Position numbers and translations under genes: made by a program
Part shown: one piece after another, positions 8,895 to 17,845 of the stretch
Layout of the letters: each line of letters starts with the position of its first letter
Position numbering within the stretch: position 1 is the stretch's first letter
DNA from: Promicromonospora sukumoe 327MFSha3.1
GTDB lineage: Bacteria > Actinomycetota > Actinomycetes > Actinomycetales > Cellulomonadaceae
DNA: 64,000 nucleotides
NCBI RefSeq assembly: GCF_000385135.1
Contig: NZ_ARQM01000005.1
Coordinates: 1-64,000, forward strand
Reading direction: 5' to 3'
Notes under the pieces: model-generated
What the model saw: the letters and a program-made list of their open reading frames with translations, nothing else
Told to the model about the DNA's origin: nothing
Database searches by the model: none

Positions 8895-11683
8895 GAGCCG
8901 ATCAGGAGGTCCTCGGTGTCCAGCACCACGCGGTCGAGCTGGCTGCGCGACGTGATGCCGAGCTTCGGGAAGACCTTCCGCAGGTGGTACTGGACGGTGT
9001 GCGCGCTGATGAACAGCCGCGTGGCGATCTCCCGGTTCGAGAGGCCGTCGCGCGCGAGCATCGCGATCTGCGCCTCCTGAGCGGTCAGCTGCTGGGAGAG
9101 GCCGGGCTGGTCACGGTGCGGAGCAGGACCACCCGCCGCCCGCAGCTCGCGTCTCGCCCGCTCGGCGAACGCCGCAACGCCCATGTCGTCAAACATGGAG
9201 CTCGCCTGGCGCAGGTGTTCGCGGGCCTCACTCCGGCGACGTTCGCGCCGCAGCCACTCTCCGTACAACAGGTGAGCCCGGGCCAGGTCGACGCGGAGGC
9301 GGGTCCTGCCGAGGCGGGTCAGGGACTCGCGGTACAGACGGTCCGCCGCCTCACCAGTGCTCACGAGAGCTCGTGTCCGTGCCAGCGCGCCACGCGCCCA
9401 GTCGGTTCCCGTCGCATGCGCCATCTCGGCGATCTTCTGGCAGGCGTCGTCGGCGATCACGGTCTCGCCGCACCGCAGGGCTGACTCGACCAGTTCCACC
9501 AGCACCCAGTTGAGCGCCGCGAGGTCCTTGTCGTACGCCGTGGCGCGGAGACCCGCCGCCATCGCTTCCTCGAACCGCCCCAGCCCGTTGTTCAGCAGTG
9601 CACTCGCGCCCTCCGCGAAAGCGACCCCGATCCCCTCACCACGACGACTGGCGTCCTCGACGGTGGCCTGGATCAAGGGCTCCGCCCCCTGGCGGGAGCC
9701 ACGGAGCGCGGCCAGCCACATCGCTCCGTAGGGCGTGAGGCCGCTACCGGTCGCCTCCGTCACGATCCGCTGTTCCTCGATCAGGGAAGCCGCGCCCGGC
9801 AGGTCACCCGCAAACAGCAGCATGTGGGCGCGGGCCGTCAGAGCCAAGGGGAGCTTGCTCAGTGCGCCCGTCGTCCGCACGAGCTCGACGTATCGAGAAG
9901 ACAGCGAGTCCCACGCCGCGTCATCCCAGAGGCGGATCGCCGTGATGCACGCGAGGTACATCAGCTGCATCTCCTCCTCGCTCGAGATGTCGCTGCCAAA
10001 CGTGGCGAGCGCCGACCGCAGAGCGGGCACCCCGGCCGCGTAGGACTCGCACAGGCCGCGAGCAGTGCCGTTGATGAGAAGGTCGAAACTGCCCGAACCG
10101 TGTCGACTCGTCGGTGCGGAACCGACAGCACGGGCCACCTCGGTCACGGTGCCGCCAGGACCTGCCAGGCGGTTCGCGAAGATCGCCGCTACCAGCGCAT
10201 CGGCATAGGTCGTGCGTGCTCGGTCCAGGTCCACGCGCTCGAACCGTCGCGCGGCGTCCAGGAGCAGTCGCGGGGCGTCGCCGCCGCGAGAGGTCACGAA
10301 AGACAGTTCTGCCCTCATCGTGTCGACGGTGGCCCGTTGGACATCATCAAGGCGACCCTGTCCTGTCAGGTCGATCAGCTCTCGAGCCTCGTCGAACGAG
10401 CCGGCGTCGAGCGCCACCTGAGCTGCAGCCAACCCGCGCCTCGCTCGTTCTCCCGGATCGACCGTCAGTACCACGGCCTGCCTCAGGAACGCGGCCGCGG
10501 CCCCCAACCCGCCTCGGGCCTGGGCTCGGGTCGCTGACCGTTCGAGCTCGGCGGCCAGGGCGGCATCCGGTCCGGCGGACCCGTGCGCCCGGTGCCATGC
10601 CCGTCGGTCCGGGTCGGTCCGTTCATCGGTGACATCGGCCAGGGCGCGGTGCGCGTCTCGACGATCCTGCGGACCGGCCGACCAGTACGCAGCGGAGCGG
10701 GCGAGCGGATGGCGGAACAGAACTCGGGCGCCGAACGCGGCCAGTCCGGCTTCCGTCGCCGGGGCGCTCGCATCCGGACCGATGCCCAGCCTCTGGGCGG
10801 CTCGCCAGACGAGGCCGGAGTCGCCGGTCGGATCGGCCGCCGCGAGCAGGAGCAGCGTCTGCGACTCGCGCGGGACCGCCTTGACCCGACGCCGGAAGGA
10901 TTCCTCGATGCTGCCGTCCAGCGCGGCCCCGACGATCCCGAAACCACCGGCAAGCTCCGCCAGGCTCAGGCCCTGGGGCAGCTCGAGCAGCGCGAGCGGA
11001 TTGCCTCTGGTCTCGGTCACGATCTGGTCGAGTACGGCTTCGTCGATCGGCCCGGGAAGTACGAGGCCGAGCAGTCTCCGCGCGGCTGCGTCGGTCAGTC
11101 CTTCGAGCCGAAGGCTGGGTAGGTGCTCCAGACCGCCGTCGGTCACGCGTGTGGCGAACACCAGTGCTATCGACTCCGCGGCCAGCCTGCGGGCGACAAA
11201 CGCCATGACCTGGGCAGTTTCCCGGTCGAGCCACTGCAGGTCGTCGACCAGGCAGACGAGCGGTCGTACCTCGGCCGCGATGGAAAGAAGACCGAGCACC
11301 GCGAGGCCGACAAGAAAGCGATCGGGCGGTGGACCCGCGCTCATCCCGAACACCGTACGTAGCGCCTCGCTCTGTGGCTCAGGGAGCCGGTCCAGGTGGC
11401 CGAGCACGGGGCTGCACAGCTGATGAAGGCCTGCGAAGGCGAGATCGACCTCTGACTGGACCCCGGCGCCGCGCACGACCAGGCACCCTGGGGCGTGTTC
11501 GGCGAGGTAGTCCAGCAGCGCGGACTTGCCGACGCCTGCCTCACCGTGGATGACCAGCACCCGGCTCTCGCCGGGCTGCTTGATGGCGTTCACCAGCTCG
11601 TCGAGTTCCTGGCACTCGGTTCGACGCCCGGTCAGGGGTGTGGTGTGCCACCGGCCTTCCGAGGGCTTTCGCCAGCGGTCCAT
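8891..11683 (-). CDS. LAL-type LuxR family regulator with AAA ATPase domain
   Basis: 930 residues from ATG 11683, which follows AGAAGGG; a GTG at 11704 is an alternative. Walker A GEAGVGKS lies at 47-54, Walker-B-like LVCLVDDLQWLD further on, then a long helical repeat region, and a LuxR helix-turn-helix at the C-terminus from LTAQEAQIAMLARDG to ISAHTVQYHLRKVFPKL. Related to the LAL at 4911. Two palindromes of the AAACTAGTTTG family lie 58 and 146 bp upstream of the start; the same paired sites precede the LacI gene at 28428-29474 and its operon, so this regulator is probably under that LacI repressor. Confidence 0.92.
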   Translation of the reverse strand: MDRWRKPSEGRWHTTPLTGRRTECQELDELVNAIKQPGESRVLVIHGEAGVGKSALLDYLAEHAPGCLVVRGAGVQSEVDLAFAGLHQLCSPVLGHLDRLPEPQSEALRTVFGMSAGPPPDRFLVGLAVLGLLSIAAEVRPLVCLVDDLQWLDRETAQVMAFVARRLAAESIALVFATRVTDGGLEHLPSLRLEGLTDAAARRLLGLVLPGPIDEAVLDQIVTETRGNPLALLELPQGLSLAELAGGFGIVGAALDGSIEESFRRRVKAVPRESQTLLLLAAADPTGDSGLVWRAAQRLGIGPDASAPATEAGLAAFGARVLFRHPLARSAAYWSAGPQDRRDAHRALADVTDERTDPDRRAWHRAHGSAGPDAALAAELERSATRAQARGGLGAAAAFLRQAVVLTVDPGERARRGLAAAQVALDAGSFDEARELIDLTGQGRLDDVQRATVDTMRAELSFVTSRGGDAPRLLLDAARRFERVDLDRARTTYADALVAAIFANRLAGPGGTVTEVARAVGSAPTSRHGSGSFDLLINGTARGLCESYAAGVPALRSALATFGSDISSEEEMQLMYLACITAIRLWDDAAWDSLSSRYVELVRTTGALSKLPLALTARAHMLLFAGDLPGAASLIEEQRIVTEATGSGLTPYGAMWLAALRGSRQGAEPLIQATVEDASRRGEGIGVAFAEGASALLNNGLGRFEEAMAAGLRATAYDKDLAALNWVLVELVESALRCGETVIADDACQKIAEMAHATGTDWARGALARTRALVSTGEAADRLYRESLTRLGRTRLRVDLARAHLLYGEWLRRERRRSEAREHLRQASSMFDDMGVAAFAERARRELRAAGGPAPHRDQPGLSQQLTAQEAQIAMLARDGLSNREIATRLFISAHTVQYHLRKVFPKLGITSRSQLDRVVLDTEDLLIGS

Positions 11684-11740
11684 AACAGCCCTTCTGCCTC
11701 GCACTAGGGGCGCTGCCAGCCGACGACTCGGCCTGCCTGC

Positions 11741-11754
11741 ACAAACCAGTTTGC
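11741..11754. promoter_or_regulatory. LacI-type operator, proximal to the LAL gene
   Basis: ACAAACCAGTTTGC, an imperfect palindrome of the AAACTAGTTTG family, 58 bp upstream of the LAL start at 11683. Five related sites occur in this window, always in pairs. Confidence 0.6.
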
Positions 11755-11828
11755 GATGCTGCTGGGCAGGAGAGAGATCGATTGAGGGACTGCTGCGATG
11801 TCGGCAGGTCCGTGAATGGCCGATCCGT

Positions 11829-11842
11829 GCAAACTACTTTGC
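11829..11842. promoter_or_regulatory. LacI-type operator, distal to the LAL gene
   Basis: GCAAACTACTTTGC, one mismatch from a perfect palindrome, 88 bp beyond the proximal site. The paired spacing suggests looping or cooperative binding. Confidence 0.6.
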
Positions 11843-12170
11843 GTCGTTCGAAGGTAACACACGACGCCGTGCTCCGGATGCGCCACGACAGACTTCTCGC
11901 CGTCCCGGGCACTACCCGTCCCGACTACCCGGCAGGGGATCCGGCGGCCACGCTCCGGTCGCAGACTGGCTGTGGGTTCCGGACTGAATCTCGAGCGGGA
12001 GGTTCCGCTCCGGTGCATTGCGATCTCCGTGTCCGATCTGTCGTGGCTCGATGGGGTCGGTCTTCTCGCCGCCAGCCGTGCAACGGTCCGGTCGGAGCCC
12101 ACCAGGTCCTGACGGCTCCCGGCCCCGGGGCTGCGGTTCCACCGGGCTCGGCCTGAAATCTAGCGCACAA

Positions 12171-12240
12171 CAGGACGGTAAGGTCCAGAATAGCCACCGA
12201 TCAGCGGCTCAAGTCCCAATATCTGGACATGCAGGTCCAG
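12171..12240. promoter_or_regulatory. Two GGAC-N6-GTCC dyads, 52 bp apart, upstream of sigma gene
   Basis: CAGGAC-N6-GTCCAG at 12171-12188 and CTGGAC-N6-GTCCAG at 12223-12240; the second ends 82 bp before the GTG start. The other sigma gene (37661) has the same two dyads with the same 52-bp offset. An operator for a dimeric regulator is the simplest reading; part of a promoter is an alternative. Confidence 0.55.
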
Positions 12241-12322
12241 TTGTGCTGCCGTGCAGCACGCCGGCCCGAATGACTGTGACGATGCCGGCTCGCCTGTGGC
12301 CGACCAAGAGAGGGGAGCGAGT

Positions 12323-13000
12323 GTGAAGGTCGACCTCCAGATCGAAGGCGAGAACCGCAGGTGGGTCCAGAGCCTCGGCGCGACAGGGCGCGACCGGGAG
12401 ATCGCATGTCAGGACCTCTACCCCCTCTTGCTGCGGGTGGCACGGCGGGAGGTCGTGCGCCGCGCGCCAGGACTGCGGATGTTCGGTCCGGAGCTTGAGG
12501 ACATCGCGCACCAGTCGGCGGGCGACGCGCTCATGGCGATCAGTGATCGTCTCGACCGGTTCCGGGGAGAGTCCAAGTTCACCACCTGGGCGAGCAAGTT
12601 CGTCATCTTCGATGTCGCCACGAAGATGAACCGGCACGCGTGGCGTCGCCACGACGTGCTGTACGACCAGGACGACTGGTCGCGCCTGGTGTCGAGGTTC
12701 GAGGTGCCACCGGATGAGCAGGTGCAGGCACGTGAGTTCGTCGAAGCGGTCTCGAGCGCTGTCCGCAGATGCCTCTCGGAGCGGCAACGCATCGTATTCA
12801 TGGCGACGGTGGTGCGCGGGATGCCGGTGGACGCCCTCGCGGAAGAGCTCGGCTCGACGAGCAATGCGCTCTACAAGGTCTTGTTCGATGCGCGCAAGAA
12901 GCTTCGGGCTGCTCTGGTGGCGGCAGGCCACCTGCCGGAAGCGCGCTCGGACCAGCCCGAGACCTCACAACGTCGCTCGACAGGGAGATCAGCACGATGA
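12323..13000 (+). CDS. ECF-type sigma-70 family sigma factor
   Basis: 225 residues from GTG 12323, preceded by AGGGGAG. Region 2 is DIAHQSAGDALMAI followed by FRGESKFTTWASKFVIFDVA, the expected helix set for -10 recognition; region 4 runs from LSERQRIVFMATVV to LGSTSNALYKVLFDARKKL, a helix-turn-helix for -35 recognition. It is a close paralogue of the protein at 37661-38299 over almost its whole length, beginning with NRRW. No anti-sigma gene is adjacent, but two soluble ZAS-like proteins lie elsewhere in the window. Target promoters may be the GTAAGAC/CTAAC elements; that link is inferred. Confidence 0.88.
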   Translation: MKVDLQIEGENRRWVQSLGATGRDREIACQDLYPLLLRVARREVVRRAPGLRMFGPELEDIAHQSAGDALMAISDRLDRFRGESKFTTWASKFVIFDVATKMNRHAWRRHDVLYDQDDWSRLVSRFEVPPDEQVQAREFVEAVSSAVRRCLSERQRIVFMATVVRGMPVDALAEELGSTSNALYKVLFDARKKLRAALVAAGHLPEARSDQPETSQRRSTGRSAR

Positions 13001-13038
13001 CGGTGTGAACGACCGCTCGCACACTTTGGTCGTGCCAC

Positions 13039-13085
13039 GACAGCGCGGCGCGCGATGGACCTCGGACCTCGCACGCCGCGCTGTC
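13039..13085. terminator. Bidirectional hairpin terminator candidate
   Basis: Perfect 12-bp inverted repeat GACAGCGCGGCG / CGCCGCGCTGTC with a 23-bp loop, lying between the convergent sigma and RclA-like genes. There is no T-tract, as is common in high-GC actinobacteria. Confidence 0.55.
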
Positions 13086-13098
13086 CTGCTCGACGGTG

Positions 13099-14490
13099 CT
13101 ACGCGCGGACCACCTTGTCGAAGACCTCGTTGAGGGCCTCGGTGGAGCTGGGATGGGTGTAGATCGTGTTGCGCAGCTCGGTGGCCGTGATGTGGTGGCG
13201 CATGGCAAGTGCGACGGTGTTGATGATCTCCTGGGCATCGATGCTGAGCAGTGCCGCGCCGAGGATGAGGTCGGTGTCGGCGTCGACGATGAACTTCATC
13301 AGGCCGCGGGTCTCCTCGACGGTGTAGGCGCGGGGCATGGCGATGATGTCGGCGACGTTCTCACGGGCGACCTTGATGTTCAGGCCGGCCCCGCGCGCCT
13401 GGGTCTCGGTCAGGCCGACCGTCGCGAGCGGGGGCGTGATGAACAGTGTGCGGGGTACTGCGACACGGTCGGTGGTGGTGCGCTCACCGCCACCGAGCAG
13501 GTGGTCGAGCACGATCCGCGCGTCGTCCAGGGAGATATAGGTGAACTGGGGGCCGCCGTTGACGTCACCGAGCGCGTAGATGTGGGGCTGGCTCGTGCGC
13601 AGGTGTTCGTCGACGATGACCGACCCGTCCGAGCTCGTCTTGACGCCGGCGGCCTCCAGCCGCAGCTCGGAGGTGACGGCGCGGCGTCCGGTGGCAGGCA
13701 GCAGTGCGCTGGCCTCGACCGTGTGGGTCTGTCCGTCCTTCTCGTAGACGACGGTCGAGACCGCGCCGTCGTCGCGGACGGCGGTGACCCGTGCGCCGGT
13801 GATGATGTGGATACCGTCACCGGTGAGGATGCCCGCAGCCGCCTCGGCGACGTCCTCGTCCTCGCGGGGCAGCAGCCGGTCGTTGGCCTCCAGCACGGTG
13901 ACCTGGGTGCCGAAGCGGCGGTAGATGGAGGCGAACTCCAGGCCGAGGTAGCCGCCGCCGACGACCACGAGACGCTCGGGGAGGTTCGAGGTCTGGGTCA
14001 GCTCGGTGCTGTTGACGAGGTGGCTGCTGTCGGTGAGGCCGGGGATCTCGGGTACGACCGGTTCGGACCCCGTGTTGATCAGGATCGTGGGCGCGGTCAC
14101 GGTGATGCGGTCCTGCCCCCGTCCCACCGTGATGGTGTGCTCGTCCTGGAAGGTCGCTTCTCCGGTGATGACCGTTGCGGTGTCCTTGCCGTTCAGCCCG
14201 TCAAAGTTCCCGGCGCGGAAGGCGGAGGTCAGAGCACGCACCCCTGCGACGGAGTCGGCGAAGTATTCCTGGGCATCGTCCTTGAGGTGCCGTGCGGTGG
14301 CGTAGTGAACGAGCATCTTGGTGGGCACACAGCCGACGTTGGGGCACGTGCCGCCATACATGTCGGCCGACTGCTCGACGAGGACGACTCGCTTGCCCGC
14401 GTCGGCCAGCGCGTGCGCGGCGGTCTTGCCGCCCTTGCCGAAACCGACGACGAGGATGTCGGCGTCGAGGGTGGTGGTCAGGTCTTCCAT
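13099..14490 (-). CDS. RclA-like flavoprotein disulfide reductase
   Basis: 463 residues of the pyridine nucleotide-disulfide oxidoreductase class. FAD motif VVGFGKGGKTAA near 14, redox pair GGTCPNVGCVPTK (Cys49, Cys54), NAD(P) motif VVVGGGYLGLEFA, ALGDVNG for FAD, and a dimerisation domain ending THPSSTEALNEVF. The C-terminus has no second Cys pair as in MerA and lacks the usual lipoamide-dehydrogenase HAHPT. RclA-type enzymes defend against reactive chlorine or hypothiocyanous acid, which would suit the many Msr, thioredoxin and peroxiredoxin genes here. A generic mycothione- or lipoamide-type reductase cannot be excluded. Confidence 0.8.
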   Translation of the reverse strand: MEDLTTTLDADILVVGFGKGGKTAAHALADAGKRVVLVEQSADMYGGTCPNVGCVPTKMLVHYATARHLKDDAQEYFADSVAGVRALTSAFRAGNFDGLNGKDTATVITGEATFQDEHTITVGRGQDRITVTAPTILINTGSEPVVPEIPGLTDSSHLVNSTELTQTSNLPERLVVVGGGYLGLEFASIYRRFGTQVTVLEANDRLLPREDEDVAEAAAGILTGDGIHIITGARVTAVRDDGAVSTVVYEKDGQTHTVEASALLPATGRRAVTSELRLEAAGVKTSSDGSVIVDEHLRTSQPHIYALGDVNGGPQFTYISLDDARIVLDHLLGGGERTTTDRVAVPRTLFITPPLATVGLTETQARGAGLNIKVARENVADIIAMPRAYTVEETRGLMKFIVDADTDLILGAALLSIDAQEIINTVALAMRHHITATELRNTIYTHPSSTEALNEVFDKVVRA

Positions 14491-14518
14491 GGCTTGTTCT
14501 CCTGGGTCTCTCTGTTGT

Positions 14519-14548
14519 CGGGCGGCCGGCGCGCAGCCTGGCCGCCCG
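14519..14548. terminator. Hairpin between hydrolase and RclA-like genes
   Basis: 9-bp arms CGGGCGGCC / GGCCGCCCG around a 12-bp loop, about 85 bp past the stop codon of the minus-strand hydrolase gene. A transcription stop is plausible; there is no T-tract. Confidence 0.4.
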
Positions 14549-14632
14549 GGGACTGCTTGGTGTCACGCCCGGCGCTGGTCGCTACCGACGGCCACAGCCG
14601 CGTCATGGCCAGCGTGGTGCGAGGTCCATCGG

Positions 14633-15499
14633 TCAGCCCACGTGGTCCCGCAGGAACTCGCGGATGATGTCGGTGGTCTTGTCCAGGGCGCTCTCGAGCA
14701 GGAAGTGGCCGCCCTCGAGGAGGTGGATCTCGGCACCGGGAAGATCCGTCCGGAAGGCGGTGGCCCCGTCCGGGCCGAAGATCTCGTCGCCCTGCCCCCA
14801 GACGGCCAGCAGGGGCACCTGCGACTGGCGGAAGTAGGCCTGGACCGCCGGGTAGAGCGGCGGGTTGGTCCGGTAGTCGAGGAAGAGCGCAAGCTGGACC
14901 AGGTCGTTGCCGGGTCGGGAGATCAGCGCGTAGTCGTGTGCCCACGTGCCGGGGTCGACGAGGGTCTCGTCGGGGACCCCGGTGAGGTACTGCCACTGTG
15001 TCGCCTCAAGGGTGAGCGCGAAGCGCATGCCCTGTTCGGTGCTCTCGTTCTGCTCGGCGTGATAGGCCCAGACGGTCTTCCAGAAGCCGTCGACGAAACC
15101 GGCGTCGTAGGCGTTGCCGTTCTGGCTGATGATCGCGGTGATCCTGGTGGGGTGGCGCAGGGCGAGACGCCACCCGATCGGTGCGCCGTAGTCCTGGACG
15201 TACATGGCGTAGCTGCCGATCCCGATCGCGTCGAGCAGGCCCTCGGTCAGGTCGGTGAGCGCATCGAACGTGTAGTCGAACTCGTTCGCGCCGGGAGTGT
15301 CGGAGAGCCCGAACCCGAGGTGGTCCGGAGCGATGACGTGATAGCGGTCCGCCAGGAGCGGGATGAGGTTGCGGAACATGTGCGAGCTGGTGGGGAAGCC
15401 GTGCAGCAGCACGAGTGTCGGGGCCTGCGGAGATCCGGCCTCGCGGTAGAAGAGCCGCTGTCCGTCGACGGTCCGGTAGCGGTGGTGGATGGCAACCAT
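14633..15499 (-). CDS. Alpha/beta hydrolase of the haloalkane dehalogenase-like group
   Basis: 288 residues from ATG 15499 after GAAAGG; the upstream extension of the frame is not coding-like. The oxyanion region is LLHGFPTSSHMF, and the nucleophile elbow reads VQDYGAPIG, so the nucleophile is Asp103, not Ser, as in haloalkane dehalogenases. The catalytic His is in EGGHFLLE. An acid nucleophile supports dehalogenase or epoxide-hydrolase-like chemistry and argues against an ordinary esterase. It lies 35 bp downstream of the betaine-type binding protein gene and may share its transcript. Substrate unknown. Confidence 0.8.
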   Translation of the reverse strand: MVAIHHRYRTVDGQRLFYREAGSPQAPTLVLLHGFPTSSHMFRNLIPLLADRYHVIAPDHLGFGLSDTPGANEFDYTFDALTDLTEGLLDAIGIGSYAMYVQDYGAPIGWRLALRHPTRITAIISQNGNAYDAGFVDGFWKTVWAYHAEQNESTEQGMRFALTLEATQWQYLTGVPDETLVDPGTWAHDYALISRPGNDLVQLALFLDYRTNPPLYPAVQAYFRQSQVPLLAVWGQGDEIFGPDGATAFRTDLPGAEIHLLEGGHFLLESALDKTTDIIREFLRDHVG

Positions 15500-15534
15500 G
15501 GAACTGCCTTTCTCTTGGTGTGATGCGGTGCTGG

Positions 15535-16461
15535 TCAACGTTCGAGCAGGCCCTTCCGGACGAGCCACTCCCGTGCGACCTGCTCGGGAGAGGGCTTGTC
15601 CGGTCCGGCGGCGATGGCGTTGAGGGATGTCAGCTCGGCGGTGGTCAGCTGGGCGGAGACGGGGTCGAGCACCTCGCCGAGCTCTCCGGCACGAAGCCGG
15701 TCGTTGAGCAGGGGGACGATGTTCTGTGCCGCGATGAGACGCTCGGGATCGTCCAGGACGACCAGGTCGTCACGCTGAAGGGCTGGGTTGGTGGTGAAGA
15801 TGTCCGCGACCTGGATTCGATCCGTGAGCAGGGCGTCCAGCGTCGCGGGTCCGCCGAAGTCGTCGATAGCGAGGAACTTCCACCCCTGGACGCCGTAGAC
15901 GCGGGCGAGACCGGGCCGGCCGTAGTGTCGGGTCTCGTACTCCGTGTTCGACCCGATCGTGATGGTGTCGGCGATGGGCGCCAGATCGGCGATGGAGACG
16001 AGGTCGTGCGCCTCGGCGAACTCCGCACTGACGACCAGCGCGTCGGCGTCCTCGGCGGGTGCAGGAGCGAGCGTCGCCAGATCGAGCGCGGCCACAGCCT
16101 CCGGCAGTGCGGCGTTCACGTCCTCCGGCGTCGAAGCGGTGGTGTCCGGATCTGCTGCCCGCAGCAGGTTGCCCGAGTAGTCGGCGATGAGGTCGATCGA
16201 TCCGTCCTGCAGGGCTGGGATGAAGATCTCGCGCGCGCCGATCCCGAGCTGATACCTCACCTCGTAGTCCTGGTCGGCCAGGACGAGCCCGTAGACGTAC
16301 GCGAGGATGTCGCTCTCGGCGAATCCTTGGGAGCCGATGGTGATGGTGGCGTCAGGGTCCGCGTCGGCCACGAGGGGATCCGTGGCGTAGCACCCGCTCG
16401 CCAGCAGACCGACGGCGATAGCGGTCAGGCTCGCCGCGGTGAACCGCATGGATGGTCTCAT
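15535..16461 (-). CDS. Betaine/choline-type ABC transporter substrate-binding lipoprotein
   Basis: 308 residues with a lipoprotein signal ending LLASGCYA (lipobox Cys near 24). The mature part has the OpuAC/OsmF layout: ITIGSQGFAESDILAYVYG at the start, LIADYSGNLL, and IQVADIFTTNPALQ towards the end. These proteins bind glycine betaine, choline or proline betaine outside the membrane. ATG 16461 overlaps the stop of the permease gene in an ATGA. It is the last transporter gene of the minus-strand operon from 18.9 kb. Confidence 0.88.
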   Translation of the reverse strand: MRPSMRFTAASLTAIAVGLLASGCYATDPLVADADPDATITIGSQGFAESDILAYVYGLVLADQDYEVRYQLGIGAREIFIPALQDGSIDLIADYSGNLLRAADPDTTASTPEDVNAALPEAVAALDLATLAPAPAEDADALVVSAEFAEAHDLVSIADLAPIADTITIGSNTEYETRHYGRPGLARVYGVQGWKFLAIDDFGGPATLDALLTDRIQVADIFTTNPALQRDDLVVLDDPERLIAAQNIVPLLNDRLRAGELGEVLDPVSAQLTTAELTSLNAIAAGPDKPSPEQVAREWLVRKGLLER

Positions 16462-17195
16462 CGGAGTCGTGGTCCTTTCGGAGTGGCTGCCGTGCTGGTG
16501 TGACCGCGTGGGGGAAGGAAGCGTCGAGGCTCTGTTCGGCCCGCACCATGCGGTGTCGTGAGTATCTGGACAGAGGCGAGCGCGGCGTCGCAGAGGAGAG
16601 CGAGACCGGCTACGAGCAGCGCCCCGACGACTGCGGTGGCGTACTCGTGGCGAGCCAGACCTTCGATCAGGTAACGACCGAGTGCTCCCTGCGCGACGTA
16701 GCCGGCGATCGTCGCCGTGGCGACGGCCTGCAGGGTGGCCGAGCGGATGCCGCCCAGAACGAGTGGCATGGCCAGCGGCAGCTCGACCCGCCGTACGATC
16801 TGGAGCTCGCTGAACCCGCTTCCGCGGGCGCCGTCCACCGCGGTGCGTCCTGCGGCCTCGACCCCCGTGTAGGTTCCGGCGAGGATCGGTGGGATTGCCA
16901 GGAGCACCAGCACGGCGATGACGGGCGCGAGGTGCAGTCCGAACAGGAGAACGGCGAACAAGAGCAGTCCGAAGGTGGGCAGCGCACGTGCGGCTCCGGT
17001 GACTGTCGCGACGAGGTCGCGTCCACGACCGGTGTGGCCGGCGACGAGCCCGAGCGGCACCGCGACGATGGTTGCGCCGACGACGCCGGCCGCCGCGTAG
17101 AGAACGTGCTGCGTGAGGCGGGTCGCGATCCCATCAGGTCCGGGCCAGTTCTGGGGGTCGAAGATGAATTGGACCGCGTCGGTGATGTAGTTCAT
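16458..17195 (-). CDS. Betaine/choline-type ABC transporter permease (second)
   Basis: 245-residue integral membrane protein of the OpuBB/ProW type. At least five hydrophobic segments are visible, with an EAA-like cytoplasmic loop GARGSGFSELQIVRRVELPLA that contacts the ATPase. The C-terminal 30 residues are polar and proline/arginine rich. Its start overlaps the preceding permease stop, and its own stop overlaps the binding-protein start, so all three are translationally coupled. Confidence 0.88.
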   Translation of the reverse strand: MNYITDAVQFIFDPQNWPGPDGIATRLTQHVLYAAAGVVGATIVAVPLGLVAGHTGRGRDLVATVTGAARALPTFGLLLFAVLLFGLHLAPVIAVLVLLAIPPILAGTYTGVEAAGRTAVDGARGSGFSELQIVRRVELPLAMPLVLGGIRSATLQAVATATIAGYVAQGALGRYLIEGLARHEYATAVVGALLVAGLALLCDAALASVQILTTPHGAGRTEPRRFLPPRGHTSTAATPKGPRLR

Positions 17196-17845
17196 GTGGG
17201 GCTCGTTCCGCCCAGGTTGCGTATCCAGGGCAGAGCCGCACGACCGACCAGCACCAGGACGACGTCGAAGGAGAGCGCCAGGAGCAGGACTGCGACGATC
17301 CCCACCACGATCTCTGTCGGGTGGTTGCGCTGGAACCCGTTGGTGAAGAGGTAGCCCAGGCCGCCCTTGCCGATGAGTGCTCCGACACTCACCAGACTGA
17401 CCGTGCTGGCCGAGACCACGCGCAGGTTCGCGAGCAGGACCGGTCCCGCGAGCGGCAGCTGGACCTTCCAGAAGAGACCGGTGGGGGAGTAGCCCAGCGC
17501 CGTGGCTGATCTCGTGACGCCTGGCGAGAGGTGGTCGAATCCGTCCACGGCGCCGCGCAGCATGGTCGCGATCGCGTAGAGCGACATGGCAGCGATGACG
17601 TTGCGCTCATCGAGGACGCGCGTGTTCAGCACCAGCGGAAGAAGGACGAAGAGCGCCAGGGACGGGACCGTGAAGATGAGGCTGAACGACGTGAGCACGA
17701 TGAGCCGTGCTGCTCGGACACGATGGGCCAGCCACCCGAGAGATATCGATGCGAGCAGTCCGACGACGATCGGCACCGCGCTGAGGCGGGCGTGCTGCAG
17801 CGCAAGCTCCGTCACGAGGGTGAAGTTGTCCAGCAACCACGACAT
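17192..17845 (-). CDS. Betaine/choline-type ABC transporter permease (first)
   Basis: 217 residues, five to six hydrophobic helices, with the EAA-like loop ATALGYSPTGLFWKVQLPLA. It is the partner of the permease at 16458, and the two have the usual size for OpuB-type half-permeases. ATG 17845 overlaps the final base of the ATPase stop codon, and its TGA overlaps the next ATG. Confidence 0.88.
   Translation of the reverse strand: MSWLLDNFTLVTELALQHARLSAVPIVVGLLASISLGWLAHRVRAARLIVLTSFSLIFTVPSLALFVLLPLVLNTRVLDERNVIAAMSLYAIATMLRGAVDGFDHLSPGVTRSATALGYSPTGLFWKVQLPLAGPVLLANLRVVSASTVSLVSVGALIGKGGLGYLFTNGFQRNHPTEIVVGIVAVLLLALSFDVVLVLVGRAALPWIRNLGGTSPT

Larger units (their letters stand above)
11684..12322. 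other. Divergent intergenic region between LAL and sigma genes
   Basis: About 640 bp without a convincing gene. It holds two LacI-type palindromes near the LAL gene and two GGAC-N6-GTCC dyads near the sigma gene, annotated separately. Open frames here have no ribosome sites and low-quality composition. I see nothing further in 11843-12170. Confidence 0.6.
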
